A stretch of 64,000 nucleotides of DNA from SHWB01 sp050246875. Its GTDB lineage: Bacteria; Pseudomonadota; Alphaproteobacteria; UBA6615. The position numbers and the translations under genes are program-made. Positions within the stretch are counted from its first letter, which is position 1; every line of letters begins with the position of its first letter. Shown piece by piece: positions 53,000 to 61,007 of the stretch. The notes beneath the pieces are model-generated. The model did no database searches, was not told the DNA's origin, and worked only from the letters and a program-made list of their open reading frames with translations. The stretch is taken from contig JBFWVF010000011.1 in NCBI GenBank assembly GCA_050246875.1, forward strand, positions 1 to 64,000. Reading direction: 5' to 3'.

Positions 53000-54613
53000 C
53001 TACCCCCGCTCCCGCGACCTGAGGAACCGCAGCTTCGGCCATTCCTCGGTCGTGCGGGTGAGCTGCCACGCATTGCGGGCGAGGTACACCGGTGCGCCGT
53101 AGCGGTCCTCGGCGAGGTCGCCGCGGTGGCTGTCGGTGAAGCGCTTCACCTCGGCCGCGTCGTCGCCGGCGACCCAGCGCACGGTCTCGTACGGCGCCTC
53201 CTCGAAGCCCATGGCGAGGCGGTACTCATGGCCGATGCGGCTGGCCAGCACGTCGAGCTGCAGGGCGCCGACGACGCCGACGATCCATTGCGAGCCGATG
53301 ACCGGCTTGAACACCTGCGCCACGCCCTCCTCGGCCAGGTCCTCCAGCGCGCGGCGCAGCTGCTTGGCCTTCATCGGGTCGTCGAGGCGCACGCGGCGCA
53401 GGATTTCCGGCGCGAAATCGGGGATGCCGGTGAAGCGCACATCCATGCCCTCGGCCAGCGTGTCGCCAACGCGCAGCGTGCCGTGGTTGGGAATGCCGAT
53501 GATGTCGCCGGCCACCGCCTCCTCGGCAAGTTCGCGCTCCTGGGCGAAGAAGAAGATCGGGCTGTGCACGGCGAAGCTTTTGCCGCCATCGGCCTGGGTC
53601 AACTTCATGCCGCGCCGGAAGCGGCCCGAGCACAGGCGCACGAAGGCCACGCGGTCCCTGTGGTTGGGGTCCATGTTGGCCTGCACCTTGAAGACGAAGC
53701 CGCTGACGCGGGCATCGTCGGCCTCGACAGGCGCGGGGGTCGCAGGCTGCGGGCGGGGCGAGGGCGCGGCGGCGGCGACGAAGCGCAGCAGTTCCTCGAC
53801 GGCGTAGTCCTTCAGCGCGCTGCCGAAGAACACCGGGGTCTCGTGCCCGGCCCGGTAGGCGTCGACATCGAGCGCCGGATAGGCCTCGCGCGCCAGCGCC
53901 GCGCTCTCGCGGAATCCAGCCAGCACATGCTCGGGCACCGTCGCGGCGAACTTCGCGTCGTCGGGGCCGCTGCAGGGCACTGCGAGGTCGCAGGCACCGC
54001 CCTTGCCGGCACGCGAGGCGAGCCAGCGGTTGTCGCGCAGGTCGAAACAGCCGTGGAAATCGACGCCCATGCCGACCGGCCAGACCTGCGGCCGCGCGTC
54101 GAGCGCCAGCGTGCCCTCGATCTCGTCGAGGATCTCGAACGGGTCGCGGCCCTCGCGGTCGACCTTGTTGACGAAGGTGGCGATGGGGATGTCGCGCAGG
54201 CGGCAGACCTCGAACAGCTTGCGTGTCTGGCTCTCGATGCCGCGCGCGGCGTCGATCACCATGATCGCCGAATCCACCGCCGTCAGGGTGCGGTAGGTGT
54301 CCTCGCTGAAATCCTCGTGGCCCGGCGTGTCGAGCAGGTTGAAGGTCAGCCCGTCGCGCTCGAAGGTCATCACCGAGGAGGTGATGGAGATGCCGCGCTG
54401 CTGCTCCATCGCCATCCAGTCCGAGCGCGCCCGCCGGCGCTCGCCGCGCGCCTTGACGCTGCCGGCGAGGTGGATGGCACCGCCGAACAGCAGCAGCTTT
54501 TCCGTCAGCGTCGTCTTGCCGGCGTCGGGATGCGAGATGATGGCGAAGGTCCGCCGCGTCGCCGGCCCGTCCTGGGCCGTGGCGCGCGCCGGCGCGGTCT
54601 GCAGGTCGGTCAA
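53000..54613 (-). CDS. prfC: Peptide chain release factor 3
   Basis: 537 residues. Translation GTPase: G1 ISHPDAGKTTLTEKL, switch with EQQRGISITSSVMTF, G3 LLDTPGHEDFSEDTYR, G4 FVNKVDREGRDPFE. Then the RF3 domains II and III with VGDTLAEGMDVRFTGIPDFA and GAVGALQLDVLASRIGHEY-like core (VVGALQLDVLASRIGHEYRL). It releases RF1/RF2 from the ribosome after termination. Single gene, convergent with the SDR unit. Confidence 0.97.
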   Translation of the reverse strand: MTDLQTAPARATAQDGPATRRTFAIISHPDAGKTTLTEKLLLFGGAIHLAGSVKARGERRRARSDWMAMEQQRGISITSSVMTFERDGLTFNLLDTPGHEDFSEDTYRTLTAVDSAIMVIDAARGIESQTRKLFEVCRLRDIPIATFVNKVDREGRDPFEILDEIEGTLALDARPQVWPVGMGVDFHGCFDLRDNRWLASRAGKGGACDLAVPCSGPDDAKFAATVPEHVLAGFRESAALAREAYPALDVDAYRAGHETPVFFGSALKDYAVEELLRFVAAAAPSPRPQPATPAPVEADDARVSGFVFKVQANMDPNHRDRVAFVRLCSGRFRRGMKLTQADGGKSFAVHSPIFFFAQERELAEEAVAGDIIGIPNHGTLRVGDTLAEGMDVRFTGIPDFAPEILRRVRLDDPMKAKQLRRALEDLAEEGVAQVFKPVIGSQWIVGVVGALQLDVLASRIGHEYRLAMGFEEAPYETVRWVAGDDAAEVKRFTDSHRGDLAEDRYGAPVYLARNAWQLTRTTEEWPKLRFLRSRERG

Positions 54614-54718
54614 GAAATCGTCCCGGTGAAGTCAGGGAGGCCGGAACATAGTGATCCGGCGCCGCATTGTGTAGCCACCAACGGTGGACGCGGGGCCCCG
54701 CCCCGTATACGCAGCATC

Positions 54719-55072
54719 ATGGACGAACGGCCGGACATCGACATCGCCGCCTTCCGCGCCCGCCTCGTGGCGGAACGGACGGCCCTGCAGGACGACAGCG
54801 CAGCGCGGGCGGGGGACAGGGCGCCGGTGGTTCTCGACCAGCAGAGCGTCAGCCGCCTGTCGCGCGCCGATGCTATGCAGGTGCAGGAAATGGCCACGGC
54901 GACCGAGCGCCGCCGCCACCAGCGCCTTCGCCGCCTCGATGCCGCCCTCGCTCGCCTGGAGACGGAGGAATTCGGCTGGTGCACGATCTGCGGCGGCGAG
55001 ATTGCCGCCGCCCGCCTCGACTCCGACGCGACCGTGCCGACCTGCATCGACTGCGCGCGCGGCGCCACCTAG
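54719..55072 (+). CDS. DksA/TraR-type C4 zinc-finger protein
   Basis: 117 residues. A coiled-coil N-terminal two thirds (LVAERTALQDDSAARAG to RRRHQRLRRLDAALARL) leads to a four-cysteine finger: C88 and C91 in WCTICGG, C109 and C112 in TCIDCAR. This is the layout of short DksA-like proteins, which bind the RNA polymerase secondary channel, often without ppGpp. The tip residues differ from E. coli DksA (no clear DxxDxA), so a polymerase effect is inferred from family only. Confidence 0.85.
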   Translation: MDERPDIDIAAFRARLVAERTALQDDSAARAGDRAPVVLDQQSVSRLSRADAMQVQEMATATERRRHQRLRRLDAALARLETEEFGWCTICGGEIAAARLDSDATVPTCIDCARGAT

Positions 55073-55121
55073 CGTCCCGGCTCGGTTCGTCTGCCATCAG
55101 GAGGAAGATCTCGCTGCCTCT

Positions 55122-55154
55122 CCCTCTCCGCTCCCCGCCGGGGAGGGGAGAGGG
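55122..55154. repeat. GC-rich intergenic palindrome (family member 3)
   Basis: CCCTCTCC-G-CTCCCC pairs with GGGGAG-G-GGAGAGGG around a GCC loop. The arm is followed by CCGGGGTGAGGTG, an inverted match to CACCTCACCCTG before member 4. Confidence 0.8.
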
Positions 55155-55233
55155 CCGGGGTGAGGTGTGGGGGTACGGCCGGCATCCTCGCTCGCGGCAC
55201 CGCGACCCTTGGCAGCATCCCCACCTCACCCTG

Positions 55234-55261
55234 CCCTCTCCGCCCCGGGGGGCGGAGAGGG
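55234..55261. repeat. GC-rich intergenic palindrome (family member 4)
   Basis: CCCTCTCCGCC and GGCGGAGAGGG are perfect complements with a 6-base loop. Together with member 3 it forms a bipartite element in the spacer between the convergent dksA-like and ribF-like genes, where it could also act as terminator. Confidence 0.8.
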
Positions 55262-55304
55262 GAAGCGGGCTGCCCCGGGTTTCACGGAGTCTGTGCGCCG
55301 GTCC

Positions 55305-56324
55305 TCACAGCTCAGGCTCGGCCTCGCCCTCGGCCCAGACGAAATCGACGACGGCGACGCGCACCGGCCGGCCGGCCAGCGCCTTCGCCACCGATTGCGG
55401 CAGGTCGGTCAGCGCCAGCGTGGCGCGGCCATTGCCGGCATCGCTGACGCGGGCGTGGACACTGTGCCAGGCGGGCTCTTCGCGCGCCGTCGCGTCGGCC
55501 ACCCGCACGCCATACCAGCCCGGCGCCGGCGCGACATGGGCGCCGAGGTCGAGCGACGGCACGCCGCCCGGCCCCGCCACCAGCACGCCCTCGACCTCCC
55601 ACGGCCGGCCGAGCACGCGGGCGGCGGCGCGGGGGCGGCCGCCACGCAGGTGCTCGCGCACCGTCGTCGAGCCGGCGACCTCGCCGTCGACGACGACGGC
55701 GCCGACGACCGACACGCCAAAGCCGTGCTTCTCGCCCAGTGCCTTCAGCATCGCCGCGTCGCCGCCACGCTTGCTGCCGAAGCGGAAATCGTGGCCGACG
55801 ACGACGTGGCGCACCGCCATGCCGCGCACCAGCACCTCCTTCACGAAGTCTTCGGGCGACAGGCTGGCGAATTCACGGTCGAACTTCTGCGTCAGCAGCA
55901 GGTCGACGCCCAATTCGTCCATCCAGCGCGCGCGCGCCTGCGGCGCCATCAGGCGGAAGGGCCCCGCCTCGGGCTCGAAGACGGCGCGCGGATGCGGCTC
56001 GAAGGTCAGCACACCGAGCGGCGCGCCGAGTTCGTCCGCGATCGTGGCGGCGGTGTCGATCAGCGCCCGGTGGCCGAGGTGCAGGCCGTCGAACTTGCCG
56101 ATGGCGACGACGGCGCGGCGGCAACGGTCGGGCAGCGAGGAATAGCGCTCGAAGACGTTGAGGTGGCTGGGGAAATTGGCCGGCGCGTCCCACCAGACGT
56201 TGAGCAGGTCGAGGTAACCCGGCGGCGACGGCTCGGCCTCGCCCGGCGCCGGCGTCGCGGCGACGCGCTCGCCTGTGCCGGCACCCGCTGGCGCATCGGT
56301 GCCGCCCGTCAGCTCGAACAGCAC
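55305..56324 (-). CDS. ribF: RibF-like FAD synthetase with degenerate riboflavin-kinase half
   Basis: The frame has no ATG in a sensible place; I suggest GTG at 56324 (about 339 residues), but conservation only begins near VVAIGKFDGLHLGHRALI (nt about 56115), so the start may be lower. The FMN adenylyltransferase half is intact: KFDGLHLGH, LTFEPHPRAVF, VVGHDFRFGSKRGGD and STTVREHLRGG. The C-terminal half should be a riboflavin kinase, yet after VLGRPWEVEGVLV the GRxIGFPTAN stretch is missing (GPGGVPSLDLG instead) and no clear G-x-x-PT follows. It may have lost kinase activity and act only as FMN adenylyltransferase. Codes next to a flavin monooxygenase operon, which fits flavin supply. Confidence 0.8.
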   Translation of the reverse strand: MLFELTGGTDAPAGAGTGERVAATPAPGEAEPSPPGYLDLLNVWWDAPANFPSHLNVFERYSSLPDRCRRAVVAIGKFDGLHLGHRALIDTAATIADELGAPLGVLTFEPHPRAVFEPEAGPFRLMAPQARARWMDELGVDLLLTQKFDREFASLSPEDFVKEVLVRGMAVRHVVVGHDFRFGSKRGGDAAMLKALGEKHGFGVSVVGAVVVDGEVAGSTTVREHLRGGRPRAAARVLGRPWEVEGVLVAGPGGVPSLDLGAHVAPAPGWYGVRVADATAREEPAWHSVHARVSDAGNGRATLALTDLPQSVAKALAGRPVRVAVVDFVWAEGEAEPEL

Positions 56325-56431
56325 GAACTCGATGGGATCGGGACGCTCGCTGGTCAACGGTGCCTCGAAGGCTGCGACGACGCGGGAGGATATAGCGGCA
56401 AACGCGCCGCGCGGCGACACAAGGGAACATC

Positions 56432-56489
56432 CCCCACCTTTCCCTGCCCTCTCCGCCTCCTCGGACGGAGAGGGCAGGGAAAGGTGGGG
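56432..56489. repeat. GC-rich intergenic palindrome (family member 5), perfect 24-bp arms
   Basis: Arms 56432-56455 and 56466-56489 are exact complements with a 10-base loop; each contains CCCTGCCCTCTCCG or its complement and a CCCCACC end. It lies between tetR and ribF, both leftward, and could end tetR transcription. Confidence 0.88.
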
Positions 56490-56503
56490 CGCGCTACATT
56501 CCG

Positions 56504-57211
56504 CTAGTGCTTCACCACCACAACCCGCCGCAGCACCGCCGGCGCGCCCTCGAGCATCGCGTCGACGGTCTGCGCGACGACGGCGGCGACGTCGGGCGCG
56601 ACCCGCGCGGCATAGATGTGCTTGCGGACGTAGTAGTAGAAAATCGCGCTGTGCATGGCCCAGGCCAGCTCGATTTCGGCATCGGCGAGCGGCACGGCAT
56701 CGGAGCCCGGCAACCCGGCCGCGGCACGCAGCTCGGCGCAGACCGGCGCAAGGAGTGCACGTTCGATCAGCGCCGTGTAGCGCTGGTTGATGGCCGCGCC
56801 GGCCAGCGCCGCGAACATGTAGATGCGCATCCATTCGCGCGTCAGCACGCTCGCGCCATACTCGGCGTAGAATTCCGTCAGGCGTCCACGAAGCGGCCGT
56901 GAGCGGTCGGCGATCAGGCAGGTCCAGCGCGGTTCCCAGCGGCGGACATAGACCTCCTCGTAGACCCGGTCGATGAGGTCCTGCTTGGTCGGGAAATAAC
57001 GGTAGAGCAGCGGCTGGGTGATGCCGAGCCGCCGCGCCAGTTCGCGTGTCTGACCGCCGAGGCCGACTTCGGCGAAGAAGGAGACCGCGCCATCGACGAT
57101 GTGGCGCTCGCGCTCGGCGGGCGCGAGACGGCGACGCGGCGACGCAGTCTCGCGACCGGCCCGCCGCGCTGCCGTGCGAACCTCGCGCGCAGGGCTCAGG
57201 CGTCGACCCAC
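56504..57211 (-). CDS. TetR-family transcriptional regulator
   Basis: About 235 residues. There is no ATG; GTG at 57211, overlapping the end of the OsmC gene by 16 bases, is the best start, placing the helix-turn-helix at residues 40-75 (TRELARRLGITQPLLYRYFP then TKQDLIDRVYEEVY). The C-terminal ligand domain includes LAWAMHSAIFYYYVRKHIY and ends VVVVKH. It closes the monooxygenase operon and probably represses it; candidate sites lie at 59524-59603. Confidence 0.85.
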   Translation of the reverse strand: MGRRLSPAREVRTAARRAGRETASPRRRLAPAERERHIVDGAVSFFAEVGLGGQTRELARRLGITQPLLYRYFPTKQDLIDRVYEEVYVRRWEPRWTCLIADRSRPLRGRLTEFYAEYGASVLTREWMRIYMFAALAGAAINQRYTALIERALLAPVCAELRAAAGLPGSDAVPLADAEIELAWAMHSAIFYYYVRKHIYAARVAPDVAAVVAQTVDAMLEGAPAVLRRVVVVKH

Positions 57212-57690
57212 TTGCCGTCGATGCGCAGGCGGTGGTGGATCGGCACGTTGAGGATCACCTCGACGAAGCAGCTCTTTGTCGCCGCGGCGAGCACGCGCTT
57301 CTGCTCGGCCAGCGGCGTGTCGGTCTGCAGGTCGATGTCGAGGCGGAACTCGTGGCCGCGCGCGACATAGGGCTGGTTGCCGACCTGGTCGCCCTTCCAC
57401 TCGATGCGGGCGTCGATCTTCGGCAGGCCGATCGGGATACGCAGGCGCTTGGCCGAGGCACGGAGCTGCGTCATCAGGCAGGTCACGAGGCCGGTGGTGA
57501 AATAGGACAGGGGCGGCGGCGCCGAGGCATCGCCGCCATGGTAGCCGCCCTCGTCCGTTGCCATCTCGAAGATGTGGTCGAGGACCGGCTCCAGCATGCG
57601 GCCGCGCACGTCGTTGCGCATCACGCCGCTGGCGACGGCACTCAGTTCGTAGACGACGTCGAAGGTCTTGGTGTCGGCACTGTCGGGCAT
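57196..57690 (-). CDS. OsmC-family protein
   Basis: 164 residues from ATG at 57690 with GAGGGACA upstream. The fold is seen in YHGGDASAPPPLSYFTTGLV, TCLMTQLRASAKRLRIP, GHEFRLDIDLQTDTPLAEQK and TKSCFVEVILNVPIHHRL. Two cysteines (in VTCLM and KSCFV) fall where OsmC/Ohr proteins keep their redox pair, so a thiol peroxidase role against organic hydroperoxides is possible. Third gene of the monooxygenase operon, 35 bp after the reductase; it may clear hydroperoxides formed by flavin chemistry. Confidence 0.82.
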   Translation of the reverse strand: MPDSADTKTFDVVYELSAVASGVMRNDVRGRMLEPVLDHIFEMATDEGGYHGGDASAPPPLSYFTTGLVTCLMTQLRASAKRLRIPIGLPKIDARIEWKGDQVGNQPYVARGHEFRLDIDLQTDTPLAEQKRVLAAATKSCFVEVILNVPIHHRLRIDGKWVDA

Positions 57691-57724
57691 TGTCCCTCGT
57701 CCTCTTGCTGCGATGCTGCCGGTC

Positions 57725-58240
57725 TCAGAGTTCGTTGTGCTCGCCGTAGCGGCCGCGCACGAACAACAGCGGCGGGTGGCCATAACTGTCGAACGCCTCG
57801 ACACGGCCGATGAAGATGATGTGATCGCCGCCCCAGTAGCGGAACTCGCTCTTGCACTGGAAGCGCGCGGCGCAGCCGTCAAGCAACGGCACGCCCCCGA
57901 TACCTTCCTCGACATCGAGGCCGTCGAACTTGTTTTCGCCGGCCTTGGCGAAGCGCGTCGACAGGTCGGCCTGGCCCTTCGCCAGCACGTTGACGGCGAA
58001 GTGCAGGCTCTCCTCGAAGGCGGGCAGGCTGTTGGCGCGGCGGTCAAGGCTCCACAGGATCAGCGGGGGTTCGAGCGAGACGGACGTGAAGGAGTTGGCA
58101 GTGAGGCCGACATACTCGCCGTTCGGCCGCCGCGTGGTAATGATCGTCACCCCTGTGGCGAAGCAACCGAGCGCGTTGCGGAAGGCGCGAGCGTCGAACG
58201 GCTTCGGTGCCGTCGCGGCGGTCGTGCTTGAATCGGCCAT
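57725..58240 (-). CDS. Flavin reductase of a two-component monooxygenase
   Basis: 171 residues. Typical HpaC/HsaB family: FRNALGCFATGVTIITTR, VGLTANSFTSVSLEPPLILW, NSLPAFEESLHFAVNVLA, and FRYWGGDHIIFIGRVEAF with LLFVRGRYG near the end. It reduces FMN or FAD with NAD(P)H and hands the free flavin to the partner oxygenase encoded 54 bp upstream. No membrane segment. Confidence 0.93.
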   Translation of the reverse strand: MADSSTTAATAPKPFDARAFRNALGCFATGVTIITTRRPNGEYVGLTANSFTSVSLEPPLILWSLDRRANSLPAFEESLHFAVNVLAKGQADLSTRFAKAGENKFDGLDVEEGIGGVPLLDGCAARFQCKSEFRYWGGDHIIFIGRVEAFDSYGHPPLLFVRGRYGEHNEL

Positions 58241-58294
58241 CTCTCTCTCCTCTGGCGGCGGCCCTGCCTGGGCACGCCGGGGTTACGACAGGGA

Positions 58295-59512
58295 CTACAA
58301 GGTAGGATTGTCGGGCTCCGCGCCCAGTGCCAGCCGCCCGTAGGTCGTGCCGGCGACGTCCATGGAAAAGGCGATGTGCCCGGACACGGCATGAATGTCG
58401 CGGAAGGCACGCTGGATGGGGTTGCGCTTGTAGATGCCGCCGCCGCCGCTGGCCTGGAACAGCAGGTCGACGGCGCGCACGCAGAGACCGGCCGAGAAGG
58501 CGCCGTTGCGGCGGTACTTGGCCTTGGTCAGCATATCCGGCGCCCTGCCCGACGCCGCGATCGCCATCGTCTCGTCGCAGTCCGTCCGCATGACGAGATG
58601 CGCCGCATCGACCAGCGCCGCCGCCTCGGCGACCCTGATCTGAACGTTCTGCAGATCGGACATGCGGGCGCCCGTGTAACGCGCGACGCGCGAGCGCAGG
58701 TTGTCGACGAAGCCGTCGAGGGCGCCCCGCGCGATGCCGACGGCGACGCCCGACAGGACATAGGGAAACGGCGCGATCACCGGCACCCGATAGAGCGGCG
58801 CCGGATTGACGGCGGCCCCCGGCGTCGGGTCGCCCTTCACCTCGTCCGCGCCGACCGTCCGGTGTTCCGGCACGAACAGGTCGGCAGCCTCGACATCGTT
58901 GGACCCGGTGCCCTGCAGGCCGCTGGTGAACCAGACGTCATGCACGCGCACGTCGCTCTTGGGCACGAGGAACAGGCGGTAGTCGGCCTTGCCGCCCTCG
59001 CCCGCCGGCGGAATGACGCCGCCGAGCATGATCCACGCGCTGGGGTCGACACCGCTGCAGAAGGGCCAGCGGCCGGAGAGCAGATAGCCGCCGTCGACCT
59101 TGCGCGCCCGCCCGGCCGGGAAGATGACAGAGGCACTGACCAGCGTGTCGGCGCGCTCGCCACGGGCGCCCCACACCTCGTCCTGCGCCGCCCTGGGCCA
59201 CATCGCCAGCATCCAGTGATGGCTGGCGAGGTTGGACAGGTTCCAGGCCGCCGAAGCGCAGCCCTTGCCGGCCACCGCCGCCATGTCGACGAGCATGCCG
59301 TAGTCGAGTTCGTGGCCGCCCACCCGCGCCGGCTGGAGGGCGCGGAACAGGCCGGAGCGGTGAAAGTCCTCGACCGTGTCCTCGGGCAGCCGGCGCTCCT
59401 CCTCGGTGCGCTCAGCACGCTCGGCGAGCACCGGCACCAGCGCCTCGGCGCGGGCCAGCAGATCGTCTCGCGTCACCCGTCCGCTCGTTACGGCGGTCGC
59501 CGCTTGGGCCAT
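58295..59512 (-). CDS. Flavin-dependent monooxygenase of acyl-CoA dehydrogenase fold (HsaA/group D type)
   Basis: 405 residues from ATG at 59512, GGAGGAAAC upstream. Helical N-terminus (LVPVLAERAERTEEERRLPE), central beta domain with GGYLLSGRWPFCSGVDPSAW and VWFTSGLQGTGSNDVEA, and C-terminal helices ending in SGGGGIYKRNPIQRAFRDIH and ISGH-like VSGHIAFSMD. This matches the oxygenase component of two-component systems such as HsaA and HpaB-like hydroxylases rather than true acyl-CoA dehydrogenases, and the reductase partner follows directly. Substrate, probably a phenol or related ring, is not determined. Confidence 0.9.
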   Translation of the reverse strand: MAQAATAVTSGRVTRDDLLARAEALVPVLAERAERTEEERRLPEDTVEDFHRSGLFRALQPARVGGHELDYGMLVDMAAVAGKGCASAAWNLSNLASHHWMLAMWPRAAQDEVWGARGERADTLVSASVIFPAGRARKVDGGYLLSGRWPFCSGVDPSAWIMLGGVIPPAGEGGKADYRLFLVPKSDVRVHDVWFTSGLQGTGSNDVEAADLFVPEHRTVGADEVKGDPTPGAAVNPAPLYRVPVIAPFPYVLSGVAVGIARGALDGFVDNLRSRVARYTGARMSDLQNVQIRVAEAAALVDAAHLVMRTDCDETMAIAASGRAPDMLTKAKYRRNGAFSAGLCVRAVDLLFQASGGGGIYKRNPIQRAFRDIHAVSGHIAFSMDVAGTTYGRLALGAEPDNPTL

Positions 59513-59523
59513 CGTTTCCTCCC

Positions 59524-59557
59524 TGTCCCACTCTACAGAGGGCCCGAGCGTGGGACA
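59524..59557. promoter_or_regulatory. Inverted repeat just upstream of the monooxygenase operon
   Basis: TGTCCCA (59524-59530) and TGGGACA (59551-59557) are exact complements, centre to centre 27 bp, beginning 12 bp upstream of the start codon. Position suits a repressor site of the operon's TetR. Confidence 0.4.
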
Positions 59558-59580
59558 AACCCGCCGCCGGCCCGCACCCA

Positions 59581-59603
59581 TTATTGATCGATTGATAAAT
59601 TAA
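59581..59603. promoter_or_regulatory. AT-rich box with ATTGAT direct repeat
   Basis: ATTGAT occurs at 59583 and 59591 within a 23-bp AT-rich island (around TGATCGATTGAT) in a GC-rich context, about 75 bp upstream of the monooxygenase start. Probable promoter/operator; no defined -35/-10 pair. Confidence 0.4.
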
Positions 59604-59639
59604 TGCCACCGCAAATGCGTGTGGCCGTCGACGCGCCGG

Positions 59640-60932
59640 TCAGCGCGGCAGCACGAGGATGGCGCGGAAGTCGTTGACGTTGGTGCGCGTCGGGCCGGTG
59701 ACGACAAGGTCGCTGAGCGCCGCGAAGAAGCCGTAGGCGTCATTGGCGGCAAGCGCCGCGTCGGCGTCCTGCCCGGCAGCGCGCGCCCGAACCAGCGTGT
59801 CGGGCCCGCACAGCGCGCCGGCATTGTCCTCCGAGCCGTCGATGCCGTCGGTGTCGCACGCGATGGCATGGATGCCGGCGCCGCCGCCCAGCGCGCGCGC
59901 CAGCCCGAGCGCGTATTCGGCGTTGCGCCCGCCGCGGCCATTGCCGCGCACCGTCACCGTCAGCTCGCCGCCCGACAGGATGACGGCCGGCAGCCCCTCG
60001 CCCGTCGTCTGCGTCTCGAGCGCGAGGCGCGCGTGCCCGGCGGCGACGTCGCGCGCCTCCCCCTCGATCACATCGCCGAGCACGACCGGCCGCAGGCCCG
60101 CTTCGCGCGCCGCGGTGGCGGCGGCCTCCAGCATTTGGGCGGGCGCGGCGACGATCCGGTTGTCGACACGCGCGAAGGCCGGGTCGCGGGGCTTGGGCGT
60201 CTCGGCGGCCGGGTCGGCGAGCCGGGCGGCCACGGCCGGCGGGGGCTCGATGCCGTATTTCGCCAGCACGGCGCGGGCGTCGGACAGGGTCGTCGGGTCG
60301 GGCACCGTCGGGCCGGAGGCGATGACGGCGGGATCGTCGCCCGGCACGTCGGAGATCATCAGCGCCAGCACGCGGGCACCGCCGGCGGCGACGGCGAGCC
60401 GGCCGCCCTTGATCGCCGACAAGTGCTTACGCACGCAGTTCATCTCGCCGATGGGCGCGCCGCTGCGTAGCAGCGCCCGGTTGACCGCCTGCTTGTCGGC
60501 CAGTGTCAGGCCTGGTGCGGGCAGCGCCCACAGCGCCGAGCCGCCGCCCGAGATTGGGCACAGCAGCAGGTCGTCGGGGCCGAGCGTGCGCGCCAGCGCC
60601 AGGCACTCGGCGGCCGCATCGGCCCCCATTGCATCGGGAATCGGATGGCCAGATTGGACAATTCGTATGCGCTCGCATGGCACGTCATGGCCATAACGGG
60701 TGACAATCAGCCCCGAAACACGCCCCAGCCAACCACATTTCGCCGCATGCACTTCGATCGCGCGCGCCATCGCCGCCGACGCCTTGCCGGCACCCAGCAC
60801 CAGCACCCGGCCGGCCTGCGGGTCGGCCGGCAGGTGCGGCGGTACGCACTTCGCCGGATCGGCCCGCGCCACGGCCGCATCGAACAGGCGGCGCAGCAGC
60901 GCTCGCGCCTCGTCCTCCGGCATCGCTACCAT
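59640..60932 (-). CDS. Glycerate 2-kinase / hydroxypyruvate reductase-annotated (MOFRL family)
   Basis: 430 residues. N-terminal half: LVLGAGKASAAMARAIE, YGHDVPCERIRIVQSGHPIP, LLLCPISGGGSALWALPAPG, NCVRKHLSAIKGGRLA. C-terminal MOFRL domain: VILSGGELTVTVRGNGRGGR, AIACDTDGIDGSEDNAGAL and RTNVNDFRAILV. Such proteins (GckA/TtuD) phosphorylate D-glycerate to 2-phosphoglycerate; the reductase label is historical. ATG at 60932 and 60923 are both possible. Stand-alone gene. Confidence 0.92.
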   Translation of the reverse strand: MVAMPEDEARALLRRLFDAAVARADPAKCVPPHLPADPQAGRVLVLGAGKASAAMARAIEVHAAKCGWLGRVSGLIVTRYGHDVPCERIRIVQSGHPIPDAMGADAAAECLALARTLGPDDLLLCPISGGGSALWALPAPGLTLADKQAVNRALLRSGAPIGEMNCVRKHLSAIKGGRLAVAAGGARVLALMISDVPGDDPAVIASGPTVPDPTTLSDARAVLAKYGIEPPPAVAARLADPAAETPKPRDPAFARVDNRIVAAPAQMLEAAATAAREAGLRPVVLGDVIEGEARDVAAGHARLALETQTTGEGLPAVILSGGELTVTVRGNGRGGRNAEYALGLARALGGGAGIHAIACDTDGIDGSEDNAGALCGPDTLVRARAAGQDADAALAANDAYGFFAALSDLVVTGPTRTNVNDFRAILVLPR

Positions 60933-61007
60933 CTCGCCACATCCCGAATCGCCGCACCGCGCGCGGCCGCCTCACCATAGGCGAACCGCGCGTGGCCGGC
61001 GATGCGT

